IMG/VR virus record: IMGVR_UViG_3300001450_000039
Location: 5,319-46,940 of that record
Length of the DNA: 41,622 bases
Reading direction: 5' to 3' (one strand)
DNA from: a virus
This document shows positions 6,599-15,954 of this stretch, one piece after another. The translations under genes and the position numbers were made by a program. How positions within the stretch are numbered: the first letter of the stretch is position 1; every line of letters starts with the position of its first letter. The notes beneath the pieces were generated by a model. That model saw only the letters and a program-made list of their open reading frames with translations. It was not told the DNA's origin and ran no database searches.

Positions 6599-9500
6599 CT
6601 TCTAGGTTTTTTCGGTTTTGAAGGTTTTGATTTTCTAGGGTTGTCCTTTCTCCATTTTCTTTTGTTTCTTATATATTCCTGATACTTTGTTAAATCTCTG
6701 TTGTATTTTTCTGATCTCTTTTTAAATATGTAATTTTTATATGTATTAGGGTTGTTTCTTTTTAGTTTTTTTAGCTCATCTTTTGTATAGGTAACATCAT
6801 TTTTACCCATATCTTTATATATATCCTTAATAAGTAATTCTCTAACATCTTTATATAAAGGAACCATACCTACATTACCAAGTATTTCAATAGGAACTCT
6901 TTCAGTCTTTTCTCTTTTTTGTCTTTCTCTACTTTCAGCTTCTTTAAAATCTTTTTCACTATATTTTTTTATACCAAAAAGTACAGAATTTGCTAGGGGA
7001 GTGTACGCCCCTAAAAAACTTGTAAGAAACTTGTCTCCATCAGCCGCATTACCTAACACATCGTATTGAATTGCGTCTCTATAACGATCATATTCTCCGT
7101 CTCTTAAATCTTGACCAAAACCTTCATTACCTAGTTCTATAAAATATGCTTGTGCAGCTCTATTTAAGTTACCAAAGTTTCTTCCTAAAAATAAACTTGT
7201 AAAGGAAGTTGCAAGAGACTGGGCTAGTTGCTGCTCTATTGCTTTAGGATCTTCATCCTCATCATCCAGGCCTAACGCATCAAACAATGCGTCATTCATT
7301 ACCTTTAATACAAAAGTATAAGCTGTCATTCTTAAACTAACTGCGGCTAAAAGTTGTGCTCCTTGACCTCTTGTTCTATCTCCTTTACCCATTAACTCAT
7401 AAGTACCTTGACGAGCTGATATAAATTCTTGTTTCAAGAAGTTTAACATAAAACTATTATAATTAGCAAAAACTGCTCCAAGAACTGTTTTAGGATTAGC
7501 ATCTTTTATAGACCTCATAAAAGGATTGTCAGAAGACCCAACAGTATTAGTCCATCTATCAGCGGCGTCAGTTGATGCGTCTAAAGCATCTTTGTTTTCT
7601 GTCATATAAACCTCATCATTAGCTTCAATTTTTGTCCAATCAGGGTTTTTACCAGTTTCTTTTTTAAAAGTGTTTGCAAAAGTAGCTTTCCAGAATGGCT
7701 GAGTAATCATCTTATCAGGTGCACTAATAATAGAGTCTGCTATTATAGCAACACCTTTACCCCAGTTTTTTCCAGACAACCTCCATATTTGCATAATCTT
7801 GTTACCCATTTTACTACTTAAAGTGTCTGCTGCTGTTTCTCTAGTGTTTAATAAACCAGTGTCAATTTTAGAAGAATTTAATCCTGATCCTGTTACCCTT
7901 GTTGTTACTGAAGATCCTAAGTTCTTCATTATAGTAGATAAAGAAGTGGCATTTGGAAGACTATTTGCTTTGCTAATACCTTGAGCAAAAAGAACAGGGT
8001 GTGTAATGGCAAATTGCATATTGGCTATAACCTCAGCACTAAATCTTTTCGCACCAGCCAGCATAGTTCTGTAACCTAGTTTTTGTATATTACTTACAAT
8101 TTCATCTGCAAAAGTATTATCTGTGTAGCTATCTACCAATACATTATTAATAACTTCTTTTTGAGCGTCAGCTAACGCTGTCAATATTCTTTGAGTGTTT
8201 TCATTAACACCAGCAGGATTTTTTTCATTTACTGTACTTATTAATTTATTTACAGCGTAGTTAGACTCCTTAACACCGTCAGTCATATAATAATCTAAAT
8301 TGGTAAACTTAGAACCTCTTGCTGAGGCCTGGAAAGAATCCCAGTATATAGGACTAACAGCTCCTGTACGCTCTATACCAGCTTTAGACTTTGTAGAAGG
8401 CCTGTTAACAGACGAAGAACTCATAAAGTTTTCTATAATATCTTTGTTGGGATCAGAAACCTTATCGCTTATACTAGGTTTAACAGCAATATGAACATAA
8501 TTTACTCTAGGGATAAAACCTTCCCCCCTTCTTTCTGCTGCAAATTGAGCCTTCTCCTGGTTTTTAGTATCTATGTCTTGTAAAATTTTTAATGCTTCTT
8601 TTTCTCTTTTGCTAAAACTATCAAAAAGTTTATCATTATTCAACTCTCCGTCTTCAACAAAATCTTCTTGTAATTTTTTTAATAAATTTAATACTCTTTT
8701 GTCTGGATTCTCTGTTCCTTTCTCATAATCTCTTATACTCTCATCAAGCCACTTATCAGCACTTTGTAATTTTTTATCTCGCAACTCTGGATTAGAGATG
8801 TATTCTAACTGAATACGGTAAAGCATTTGCTTATATTTAGACTCAATAATTTTGTTTGGATTTTTCAAAAACTGTCTATTTAAAAGTTTAGCCGCCTTTT
8901 CTCTTAAGTTTCCATCCTGCTGGTTTGCAGTCTTAAAAGAGGAATAAGCTTTAGCCATAGGTTTAAATAGTGAATTATAAAGATCCATAGATCCAAAATT
9001 ATTTAACAACTGATCAATACCATATAAGGTGTTTCTTTTTATAGCGTTTAAAGCGAAGTTGTCTTTCTTGTTGAACAAAGACGTAACTTTTGCGTATAAT
9101 TTTGAAACGCTTAGAAAATCAAATTTGCTAAATTTATCAGCCACTTTAGCCACATTTTTATTAGCATTTAGTTTTGAACTTAAGTTACTGATTAATGAAA
9201 CTGGCATATAACCTTTATTCAAAGAGTCTACTGTTCGTATAATTAATTTTAAATCATCCACAGACATTCCTTCTAAAGCCGATATATCTTTTATTAATTT
9301 ATTAAAGGCATAAGCTGCTCTTCGTGATATTTCAGAAGGAAAACTTTTAGGGCTTGCTGGGGCAGTTCTGTCGTTATCTACTTTAATATTATCAATCTCA
9401 TTAATTAAAACCTTTTTTTCTTCAGCTATTTCTTCTTCTGTTTTAGGTTGAGCATCTGGCTTACTATTAATGTCTTTTTTATATTTTTTCATCAAAGCGG

Positions 9501-12500
9501 CATCCTCCTCTGTAATAATATTTTCTTTAAGCATTTTAGCTATGGTGTCTAAATAATTAACCTTACCGTTTTTATATAATACTTTTCCCTCAAAATTATT
9601 AAAAGCCTGAGTAAGCTGTGGAAGAGTTTGTTCCTGTTCTGCTACAGCTGCTAATACCTCTTGAACTTTTTCAGCCATAATTCCAGCCTCCTCTACATTA
9701 TCAAAAGCTTTAGTACGCTGCCCTATTTGTTCTATAATAGATTTATAAGTTTTATATACTTTATTTGGAATAACAGATGGGTCTATATTTACCAATGATG
9801 ATAATTGTTCTTCTAACGATATAGTTGCACCATCTTCTTTACCAGCTAACATTCTACCTATAAGTTTCTTAATATTTTTTCCAGCTTGTGCTGCTAATTT
9901 TCTTAATGTTTTTTGTTCTGACTTTTCAGATATCTCACTTAATACTTTCTTTATATAATTAACAGTTTTGTCTTTTGATTTTTCATTATCAAACGAAGTT
10001 TTTTCAATTTGATCCATAATTAAAGACATTTGTTTAAAAGAAATTTTATCGTCTTCTCTTAATGTTTTTAGATAATCTCTTATAGATTTAAATCCTTTTG
10101 AAAAATCCATATCAGTTAAACGCTTAAATATAGTTTCGGATATTTCGTTTTGCAACTCTACATTTTCCCTTTCTTTGTCTTTTAATTTAGCCTCCTCTTG
10201 AGCAACCTGGCTTTGTGTTGAGTCTACCTTTTTGTTTATTGCCGCTTTTACATTTGATTTTGTTGGCCTTACTCCTGCAACCTTCTTAAACCTGTCTTTT
10301 AAAGCATTGAGAATAGCTCTAGGATTTCTTTTTGGTTCTTTCTCAGAAAGAATATAATCAAAGTATTCATCTAATACATCCTGAAAAGTTTGCCCACTTT
10401 CCTCAGCAATATTTTCTATCATATTATCAAAACCTTCTCCACCCATATTTGTTTCTCTACCTAACGAATCTTTAACAGGCTTGCTAATAAATTTCCACGT
10501 TCTACTTCTTTTATCTTTAGGAAGATTATTTTTGTCATTATACCTAGCAAAATCAGCTTCTGAAATTGTACCACGGTAAGTTCTAGAGTCTTCGTTTTTT
10601 TGATCTTCTTGTGACTGTTCCTTTTTGTCTTTAGATCTTTCTTCTTCTTGCTCTATAGCTTCAGCTATCTCTCTTATATTTTCGCTATTTTCTGCTATAT
10701 CTTCATTATAATTATCCTCTGTCATACTAGGATTAGCATCAACTTTTTTACCGTCATCTACACTAGTATCTTCAATTATTTGTTTTTCAGCTTTAGCTAA
10801 TTTTCTACCTGTAAGAGGTTTTCCTTCTTTGTCATTTATAGAAACAACATCTCCAGCGTCATCTTTAACTATTGTGTAATTACGAACAGCATCTTTTATT
10901 TTCGTCTTCTTCTCGTCATCAACGACCTCCTTTGGCGACTTGTCTTTGTTGGGGTTTTTCTTTCCTTTCTCATTGGGAGCGACTGTAGGGAGTCCGTCTC
11001 CATCTCCCATTTCTGGGCTATCTTCGGCAGGTTTTGGTGCATCCACTTTCTCTGTGCTTGACTCTTGAACGGCATCGGTTTTTTCGTTTAATTGGGTTAA
11101 TCTATCTTGTCTTTTATCTTCTACAGCTTGATATGCGGCTTCTCTTTCTTCGGTATTCATACCCTCTTTTTCCGTCATCTTGTACTCCTTACCTTCATCT
11201 TTCAGTTTTTGATTTTCTTCATCCACCTCATAGTATTCATCATCTAAAGCATCTATCTCATTTTCATAATCAGTTTCTATTTCGTCATTTAAAGCATCTT
11301 TCTCATCCTGAGTTAATAGGTTTTCTGTAGTAACACCACTCAATTCTTCTATTTCAGCTTTAATTTCTTTAAGTCTTTTTTTGCCCGCCTCTGTGTCGTT
11401 TCCTATAAATTTATTTTTCTCTAACTCTAAATCAACAAGCTTATCTAAAATTGCTGGATTATCTACCCCAGCTTCTTTTAACTTTGCTTTAATATCTTCT
11501 CCAGCTATAAGACGCATTTTTCTTTTATCATACGCTTCCTTTAAAATTGGATCATTGTCAATCTTTATATCCATTCCCATAAAAGCTTCATCACTAGAAT
11601 CATAAATAGCTTCTGCCATCAATCCAGAATCTACATTTTCTCCTTTTATTTTATACTCAGCTACTTTCCCCCTATACTTAGTTATTGCATAAGTTAACGG
11701 CGTCTTACCTAAACCTCCAATAGTTTCAAAACCTATCTCTCTAACATCTAAAGCGTCTACACCTTCTGTTGCTAAAATGGCAGCTGTTTCTCCTGTACCC
11801 CCACCTATAGCATCTGCTGCTCCTGTTATAATTTTACGTCTAGTAGTAGAGGCTCCAGCTTTTGCAGCCCTCTTTACTAGGGTACTTCCTGCTCCTGCCG
11901 CTAACGCATCTATAGTACCAATTATTCCTCCTCTTCCTAATGAGTTTAATCTAATACTTGATAAAGCTTCTTCATTATTTAAAATTTTTACTATATTTTC
12001 CTCATTCATTTCTAAACCTCTGTCATCTAATTCTTTTTGCAAGAATTGAGCAAACGACAATCCTGTTTCTAACGCACCACCAGCTGCACCAAAAGCTAAT
12101 CTTAATGTAGTTGGATTAAACGCTGCTCCTAACGCTACAGGGACAGCACCCACACCCCCACCTAAAGCCCCTACGGCTGCTCCTCCTGCTGCGGCTGTAC
12201 CTATAACCGTACCAGCAGCTCCTAATGAAGCAGGGTTAACCATTTGAGTAATAGTCTCTGCTGCTAATTGAAAAATTACACTTGGGTTAGCGGCCATACC
12301 TTGCAAAAAACCAATAGCTTTATTTTCAGAATTATCATAAATATTATTAAAGTTAGCCATTTCATCTGTCTGCCCGTTAGCATTTAGTGCTGCCTGTGCA
12401 GCTAAGAAATCTTGTATATCTTCCGATGTAGCATCAGCACCATCATAAAGCAACTCTAGCCCTTCATCAGCGGTATTACCCTGAATAAATCCTGACTTAC

Positions 12501-13035
12501 CAGCTCTATATATATCTCCAATAAAATCAGTAACTGAGTTTTTACCCACCAACTCTTCAAGCATGGTATCTTTTTCTTGAGACCCCCTAATTGCAAATCT
12601 ACCTTTGTTGTATAAATCTTTTGTTTGATCTTGAGGAGTTACCTCTACTGGAAATTCTGGTGTATCATAAATTGAATCACTTGCTCCGCCAGGTTGAACT
12701 ACACTACTTGTGTTAAACTGAACAGGCTCTACCTGTGAGTTAGCGGTTTGATCTAAAAAGTCCGATGAAATATTTTGATCCGTTGGATCGGAAACAGACT
12801 CCGTAGGATCCGTTGGAGAAAAAGGCTTGAAATCGTCTTTTTTTTTTACCCCCCAAGCTGAAGAAAATGTTTCAAAATCTGTTTCAGTGCTTAAAAGCTT
12901 GTTTTCAATGCCTAAGTCATACAACCCTTGCTTTACTCTTTCGTCTGCCGTAGAAAACTGTTCAAAAGAAGTTTCAGCACTTAATAATTTATTACTAAGA
13001 TATAGGTCGTAAAGTTGTTTTAATTGCTCTTCCAT
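6595..13035 (-). CDS. Giant internal virion / ejection-type protein (2146 aa)
   Basis: The largest gene in the window. Layout: two copies of a 22-residue motif at residues 8-29 and 38-59 (LYD...NKLLS-ETxFExFS); a Pro/Ser/Thr-rich linker (70-140); a Gly/Ala-rich hydrophobic stretch at about 260-325 that could insert in membranes; very acidic, coiled-coil-prone low-complexity sequence at about 540-880; long helical segments in the middle; then a better-structured final third with several hydrophobic helices and a strongly basic tail (ends KPSKPKKPRR). Size, amphipathic composition and its place at the end of the virion operon after two other internal-type proteins match the very large ejected proteins of podoviruses (compare T7 gp16) and the cargo proteins of crAss-like phages. 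No lysozyme or transglycosylase motif was found by eye, so an enzymatic role is not claimed. Confidence 0.75.
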   Translation of the reverse strand: MEEQLKQLYDLYLSNKLLSAETSFEQFSTADERVKQGLYDLGIENKLLSTETDFETFSSAWGVKKKDDFKPFSPTDPTESVSDPTDQNISSDFLDQTANSQVEPVQFNTSSVVQPGGASDSIYDTPEFPVEVTPQDQTKDLYNKGRFAIRGSQEKDTMLEELVGKNSVTDFIGDIYRAGKSGFIQGNTADEGLELLYDGADATSEDIQDFLAAQAALNANGQTDEMANFNNIYDNSENKAIGFLQGMAANPSVIFQLAAETITQMVNPASLGAAGTVIGTAAAGGAAVGALGGGVGAVPVALGAAFNPTTLRLAFGAAGGALETGLSFAQFLQKELDDRGLEMNEENIVKILNNEEALSSIRLNSLGRGGIIGTIDALAAGAGSTLVKRAAKAGASTTRRKIITGAADAIGGGTGETAAILATEGVDALDVREIGFETIGGLGKTPLTYAITKYRGKVAEYKIKGENVDSGLMAEAIYDSSDEAFMGMDIKIDNDPILKEAYDKRKMRLIAGEDIKAKLKEAGVDNPAILDKLVDLELEKNKFIGNDTEAGKKRLKEIKAEIEELSGVTTENLLTQDEKDALNDEIETDYENEIDALDDEYYEVDEENQKLKDEGKEYKMTEKEGMNTEEREAAYQAVEDKRQDRLTQLNEKTDAVQESSTEKVDAPKPAEDSPEMGDGDGLPTVAPNEKGKKNPNKDKSPKEVVDDEKKTKIKDAVRNYTIVKDDAGDVVSINDKEGKPLTGRKLAKAEKQIIEDTSVDDGKKVDANPSMTEDNYNEDIAENSENIREIAEAIEQEEERSKDKKEQSQEDQKNEDSRTYRGTISEADFARYNDKNNLPKDKRSRTWKFISKPVKDSLGRETNMGGEGFDNMIENIAEESGQTFQDVLDEYFDYILSEKEPKRNPRAILNALKDRFKKVAGVRPTKSNVKAAINKKVDSTQSQVAQEEAKLKDKERENVELQNEISETIFKRLTDMDFSKGFKSIRDYLKTLREDDKISFKQMSLIMDQIEKTSFDNEKSKDKTVNYIKKVLSEISEKSEQKTLRKLAAQAGKNIKKLIGRMLAGKEDGATISLEEQLSSLVNIDPSVIPNKVYKTYKSIIEQIGQRTKAFDNVEEAGIMAEKVQEVLAAVAEQEQTLPQLTQAFNNFEGKVLYKNGKVNYLDTIAKMLKENIITEEDAALMKKYKKDINSKPDAQPKTEEEIAEEKKVLINEIDNIKVDNDRTAPASPKSFPSEISRRAAYAFNKLIKDISALEGMSVDDLKLIIRTVDSLNKGYMPVSLISNLSSKLNANKNVAKVADKFSKFDFLSVSKLYAKVTSLFNKKDNFALNAIKRNTLYGIDQLLNNFGSMDLYNSLFKPMAKAYSSFKTANQQDGNLREKAAKLLNRQFLKNPNKIIESKYKQMLYRIQLEYISNPELRDKKLQSADKWLDESIRDYEKGTENPDKRVLNLLKKLQEDFVEDGELNNDKLFDSFSKREKEALKILQDIDTKNQEKAQFAAERRGEGFIPRVNYVHIAVKPSISDKVSDPNKDIIENFMSSSSVNRPSTKSKAGIERTGAVSPIYWDSFQASARGSKFTNLDYYMTDGVKESNYAVNKLISTVNEKNPAGVNENTQRILTALADAQKEVINNVLVDSYTDNTFADEIVSNIQKLGYRTMLAGAKRFSAEVIANMQFAITHPVLFAQGISKANSLPNATSLSTIMKNLGSSVTTRVTGSGLNSSKIDTGLLNTRETAADTLSSKMGNKIMQIWRLSGKNWGKGVAIIADSIISAPDKMITQPFWKATFANTFKKETGKNPDWTKIEANDEVYMTENKDALDASTDAADRWTNTVGSSDNPFMRSIKDANPKTVLGAVFANYNSFMLNFLKQEFISARQGTYELMGKGDRTRGQGAQLLAAVSLRMTAYTFVLKVMNDALFDALGLDDEDEDPKAIEQQLAQSLATSFTSLFLGRNFGNLNRAAQAYFIELGNEGFGQDLRDGEYDRYRDAIQYDVLGNAADGDKFLTSFLGAYTPLANSVLFGIKKYSEKDFKEAESRERQKREKTERVPIEILGNVGMVPLYKDVRELLIKDIYKDMGKNDVTYTKDELKKLKRNNPNTYKNYIFKKRSEKYNRDLTKYQEYIRNKRKWRKDNPRKSKPSKPKKPRR
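12859..13014 (-). repeat. Two-copy N-terminal protein repeat in the giant virion protein
   Basis: Residues 8-29 and 38-59 of the 2146-residue protein are clearly similar: both read LYDL, then NKLLS, ETxFE and FS at the same spacing, with a 30-residue period. The DNA has diverged, so the duplication is old or conserved for function. It may be a packaging or docking element that binds the portal or neck. Confidence 0.75.
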
Positions 13036-13041
13036 GCTTTA

Positions 13042-14640
13042 TTATAATGGGTTACCAAAAGGATCTGTTGATGTGTCAGCTCTGTTCTCTTTTTGCATAT
13101 TTATAAACCTTTTAGTTTGAGGGTTTATTACATTGTCTTGTAAAAATTTAATTATTTTATCTCCATCTTCATATTCTGAATCTCTAATACTAAATCCTTC
13201 AGGCGGGTAACGGAAAGTTTTATTACCTAAGGTTACAACAAAATGATCTTTTCCATCATCAATAAACTGAAAGTCTAATGCCTTTTCATCCTCACCGTAT
13301 TTACCTTCTGCCAAATCATTTAATATATTAGGATCCATTGTTCCTGTAATAATATTTTTAATAGCTTTTTTTACGTTAGCGTCTGAAGTAAAATCAAAGT
13401 TATCAGAGAACGATTCTATGTAATCATAAACAGATACTTGATCCTTACCTTCTCCCCCATAAACACCATAAGAATTATTAGAGTAATTAGCAGGCCTATA
13501 TTTAGAATCCTCCAGTTCATCCTCTTCATTTTCTTTATTTTTTTCATCAATCATATCAAGCTCTCTCTTTTTCAAGTTGATACTTTCTCTTTGATACCTA
13601 GTGTAAACATCCCCTGGCTTACCTGACTCTTTACGATCAAGCATTAAAATCATTTTATCTTTAATTATTTCTCTTGCAGCATCAACTTGATCACTCCAGT
13701 TTGTTCCTTCTTTAACAGGCACAGGCACTCCATTAGAATCATACTCTACCAAAACCTTGTAGGGATCAGCAGCAGCTTCATCAGCATTATCAGTAGGAGA
13801 ATATTTACCGTTTATATCTCCTAAAATACTAAATACGGTATTATCGTTTACAGTATATTGTGCCGCTGTCTCGTCTAAAAATCCTTGTATAGCATCACTT
13901 TCTAATGCTTGTTGCTGGCCTTCAATGCTAAAGACCTCTCCATTACTCTCAATAGTAGTTAAAATTAACTCTCCCAAAGAATCTACTTTAGTGTTTAAGG
14001 CTTTTGTAAGATTACCGTTGTGAGTTACATTATCAACTCTTGCATTAAACCTATTATTTATAACATTCATGCTAACGAATTGAGATGGATCTGTTGGAAA
14101 ACTACCATCTTCATTTCTTCTAACTAAAGAAAGCCTTCCTGTTGCTGGATTTACAAAACCCTGAACATCATTCAGATTTCCAAACGCAGCATTTTGCTTG
14201 CTAAACCAGGCTTCAAAAGAAGACCCCTCTCCGTCATCAATTCTTTTTTTCATTGAAGCATAATCACTTTCCCATCTTTTAGAAACATTACCAAATTGCT
14301 TCCAATCTCCCAAAACCCTTTGTCTGCCTTGAGCTAACTCAGTTTGAGTTATTTGACCGTTTTCAAATAATTCGTTTTGTACTCTTAAAAAATTTGCTGA
14401 TTCTCCTGACATATTAAGAGCTAAATCCTGCAAACTCCTATTAGTGTAATCTTCCTGGGTGTTTACGGTTTGTATATCGTCTTCGTTTCTAGCCCTTAAC
14501 TCTGCTCTTTCTTCTTCTCTTTCTTTTCTAATTCTTAATAAATCAGTTGAAAGCTTATTTGCTACAGTTCCCCAATCTACAGTTGTTTTGTTTAAGTCTC
14601 TCTTGACGTAAGTACGGAAATTTATATCTTTTTTAGCCAT
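13042..14640 (-). CDS. Internal virion protein candidate (532 aa)
   Basis: A 532-residue hydrophilic protein without signal peptide or membrane helices. The N-terminus is basic and then strongly helical and charged (LRIRKEREEERAELRARNE, about residues 35-53), the centre is mixed, and an acidic Glu/Asp/Lys segment (about 365-385) precedes a globular C-terminus. It lies 6 bases before the giant protein gene and 9 bases after a small Ala/Gln-rich protein gene, the triplet order seen for T7-like internal core proteins (gp14-gp15-gp16). By position it would be the gp15 counterpart; I see no direct sequence motif to prove this. Confidence 0.6.
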   Translation of the reverse strand: MAKKDINFRTYVKRDLNKTTVDWGTVANKLSTDLLRIRKEREEERAELRARNEDDIQTVNTQEDYTNRSLQDLALNMSGESANFLRVQNELFENGQITQTELAQGRQRVLGDWKQFGNVSKRWESDYASMKKRIDDGEGSSFEAWFSKQNAAFGNLNDVQGFVNPATGRLSLVRRNEDGSFPTDPSQFVSMNVINNRFNARVDNVTHNGNLTKALNTKVDSLGELILTTIESNGEVFSIEGQQQALESDAIQGFLDETAAQYTVNDNTVFSILGDINGKYSPTDNADEAAADPYKVLVEYDSNGVPVPVKEGTNWSDQVDAAREIIKDKMILMLDRKESGKPGDVYTRYQRESINLKKRELDMIDEKNKENEEDELEDSKYRPANYSNNSYGVYGGEGKDQVSVYDYIESFSDNFDFTSDANVKKAIKNIITGTMDPNILNDLAEGKYGEDEKALDFQFIDDGKDHFVVTLGNKTFRYPPEGFSIRDSEYEDGDKIIKFLQDNVINPQTKRFINMQKENRADTSTDPFGNPL

Positions 14641-14649
14641 AAGTTACTT

Positions 14650-15531
14650 TTAATATTTTCTAAATCGGTTATCTCCTAATCTTTTCATTCTATCTTCAAA
14701 AGAAAAACCATAATCAACATCTATAATTCCAGAAGGAGAGAATGGATTCATAAAAAGTTTATCTGAAAATTTTAAACCTCCGCCCTGAGTATATAAATCA
14801 CTTGGAATGAAAGAATTTTGGTTTTTATTAAACATATTTAGATTAGGGTTAGAAACGCTAGCAGTAGTTGGGTTTTGATAATTTCCAACTTTATTAACAG
14901 ATAAGCCATCATTGTTAACCTTAAGAGCTGTTGTATTTCCAGCTTTAGTAACTAGAGTATTCATAGGATCCATTTTCTTTTTAGGGTATAATGCCTGAGA
15001 TTCTGCCGCAGAAGTTATACCTCCTATAAATGCATTAGCCGCACCAGCTTGTAAAGCACCTACCTGTTCATCAGCTTGAGCCGCTCTTGCCGCTTGATCT
15101 TGAGCCGCCGCAACATCCATTTGTATTAACTGCTGATTCATATCATCTTTATTTCCAGCTTTTATTTTATCTAACTCAAACATTTCTTTAGCTTTCATAG
15201 CTCTTAGCTGCTCTGTGTTTTGATTTGCCAACATTCCCACCCTTCCAACACCAGCGGCTAAAGTTCTTGAGTCTGCTTGTTGAAGAGCTTCAATGTTTTG
15301 CTGTTGTTGTTGTAAATTTGCTTTTTCAGCTTGCTCATAAGCGTCCATAGGCATTTTTAATCCTTCGTAAAAATCTTTTTCTACTTTCCTTTTAGCATCA
15401 GCCATTAATTCAGATGCTCTATCATCAGCTTTTGTTTGTCTATCTCTTGCTTCTGCGGCCTGTATTAGATTCATACCTCCACCTAATGCGGCCCCACCTA
15501 AAGCTATTATTGTTGCTGTTGCTAATGCCAT
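14650..15531 (-). CDS. Internal virion protein, T7 gp14-like by layout (293 aa)
   Basis: Begins with a hydrophobic Ala/Gly stretch (ATATIIALGGAALGGGMNLI, residues 4-23) that could insert in a membrane. A long Gln/Ala/Lys-rich coiled-coil region follows (about 25-155), then a second small hydrophobic patch (GAANAFIGGITSA, about 165-180) and a low-complexity Asn/Ser/Gly-rich tail. Small phage proteins with this architecture, located before two larger internal proteins, are typical ejection proteins that help form a channel across the outer membrane and periplasm. Only 1 base separates it from the upstream GNAT-like gene. The role is inferred from architecture and context. Confidence 0.7.
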   Translation of the reverse strand: MALATATIIALGGAALGGGMNLIQAAEARDRQTKADDRASELMADAKRKVEKDFYEGLKMPMDAYEQAEKANLQQQQQNIEALQQADSRTLAAGVGRVGMLANQNTEQLRAMKAKEMFELDKIKAGNKDDMNQQLIQMDVAAAQDQAARAAQADEQVGALQAGAANAFIGGITSAAESQALYPKKKMDPMNTLVTKAGNTTALKVNNDGLSVNKVGNYQNPTTASVSNPNLNMFNKNQNSFIPSDLYTQGGGLKFSDKLFMNPFSPSGIIDVDYGFSFEDRMKRLGDNRFRKY

Positions 15532-15532
15532 A

Positions 15533-15934
15533 TTATATTTTTTTTATCATTTCTGTTCCGTTTTGATCTCCTGTTCCAAACCCTAATTCCTGATATATTT
15601 CAATTAATGATTTACTCTTTAAAAGCGAATATACATATTTCTTTCCTAAGTTAGCTGAGAGCGATGTTATGGTTTGCACTAACATAAATAAAGCCTCCTT
15701 TCTAATCTTTCTATCTTTAAACTTAAAACTAGATATAATCCATTCTAATAAAACAACATTAGAATTTGTTATATACATATACCCAGCACAAATAGGCTCA
15801 TCATTATAATAAACCATATACCCCGTTTCTGGTAGAAAATCTTTTTTAGGGGCAGTCCACTTCCAATCTTTCCACCAACCACACAATATATTATCATAAT
15901 CGTTATCACTTAGTGGTTTGATATTTAAAGCCAT
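15533..15934 (-). CDS. GNAT-like acetyltransferase domain protein in the virion operon
   Basis: A 133-residue protein with GNAT features: a central beta-strand pair (GYMVYYNDEPICAGYMYIT, residues about 38-56), a strand ending in LLEWIIS (62-68), a basic KDRKIRKEA segment where the acetyl-CoA loop and helix should lie, and the family-typical YQELGF near the C-terminus (about 114-119). The canonical R/Q-x-x-G-x-G/A loop is degenerate, so acetyl-CoA binding is uncertain. GNAT-like proteins often precede internal virion proteins in podoviruses. It could modify a virion or host protein, or act as a structural chaperone. It is 1 base from the next gene. Confidence 0.65.
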   Translation of the reverse strand: MALNIKPLSDNDYDNILCGWWKDWKWTAPKKDFLPETGYMVYYNDEPICAGYMYITNSNVVLLEWIISSFKFKDRKIRKEALFMLVQTITSLSANLGKKYVYSLLKSKSLIEIYQELGFGTGDQNGTEMIKKI

Positions 15935-15939
15935 CTATG

Positions 15940-15947
15940 CAAAGATA
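15940..15947 (-). promoter_or_regulatory. Putative promoter box TATCTTTG before the internal-protein operon
   Basis: On the minus strand, TATCTTTG followed by C fits TAnnTTTG plus a pyrimidine. It lies in a 20-base gap, 5 bases before the ATG of the GNAT-like gene. If it is a true -7 element, the transcript would begin at or within a few bases of the start codon, giving a leaderless or near-leaderless mRNA for the GNAT and internal-protein genes. No TTG element is evident 19-21 bases upstream. Confidence 0.45.
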
Positions 15948-15954
15948 ATAAAAT

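Noticed and set aside
11034-12049. Several plus-strand open frames opposite the 2146-codon gene
   Set aside because: They are short, biased in composition (His/Leu/Ser or Ala/Pro-rich) and antisense to a long continuous reading frame.
6595-13035. Lytic transglycosylase or lysozyme domain in the giant virion protein
   Set aside because: No catalytic Glu motif or typical SLT pattern could be identified, so no murein-cutting role is claimed.
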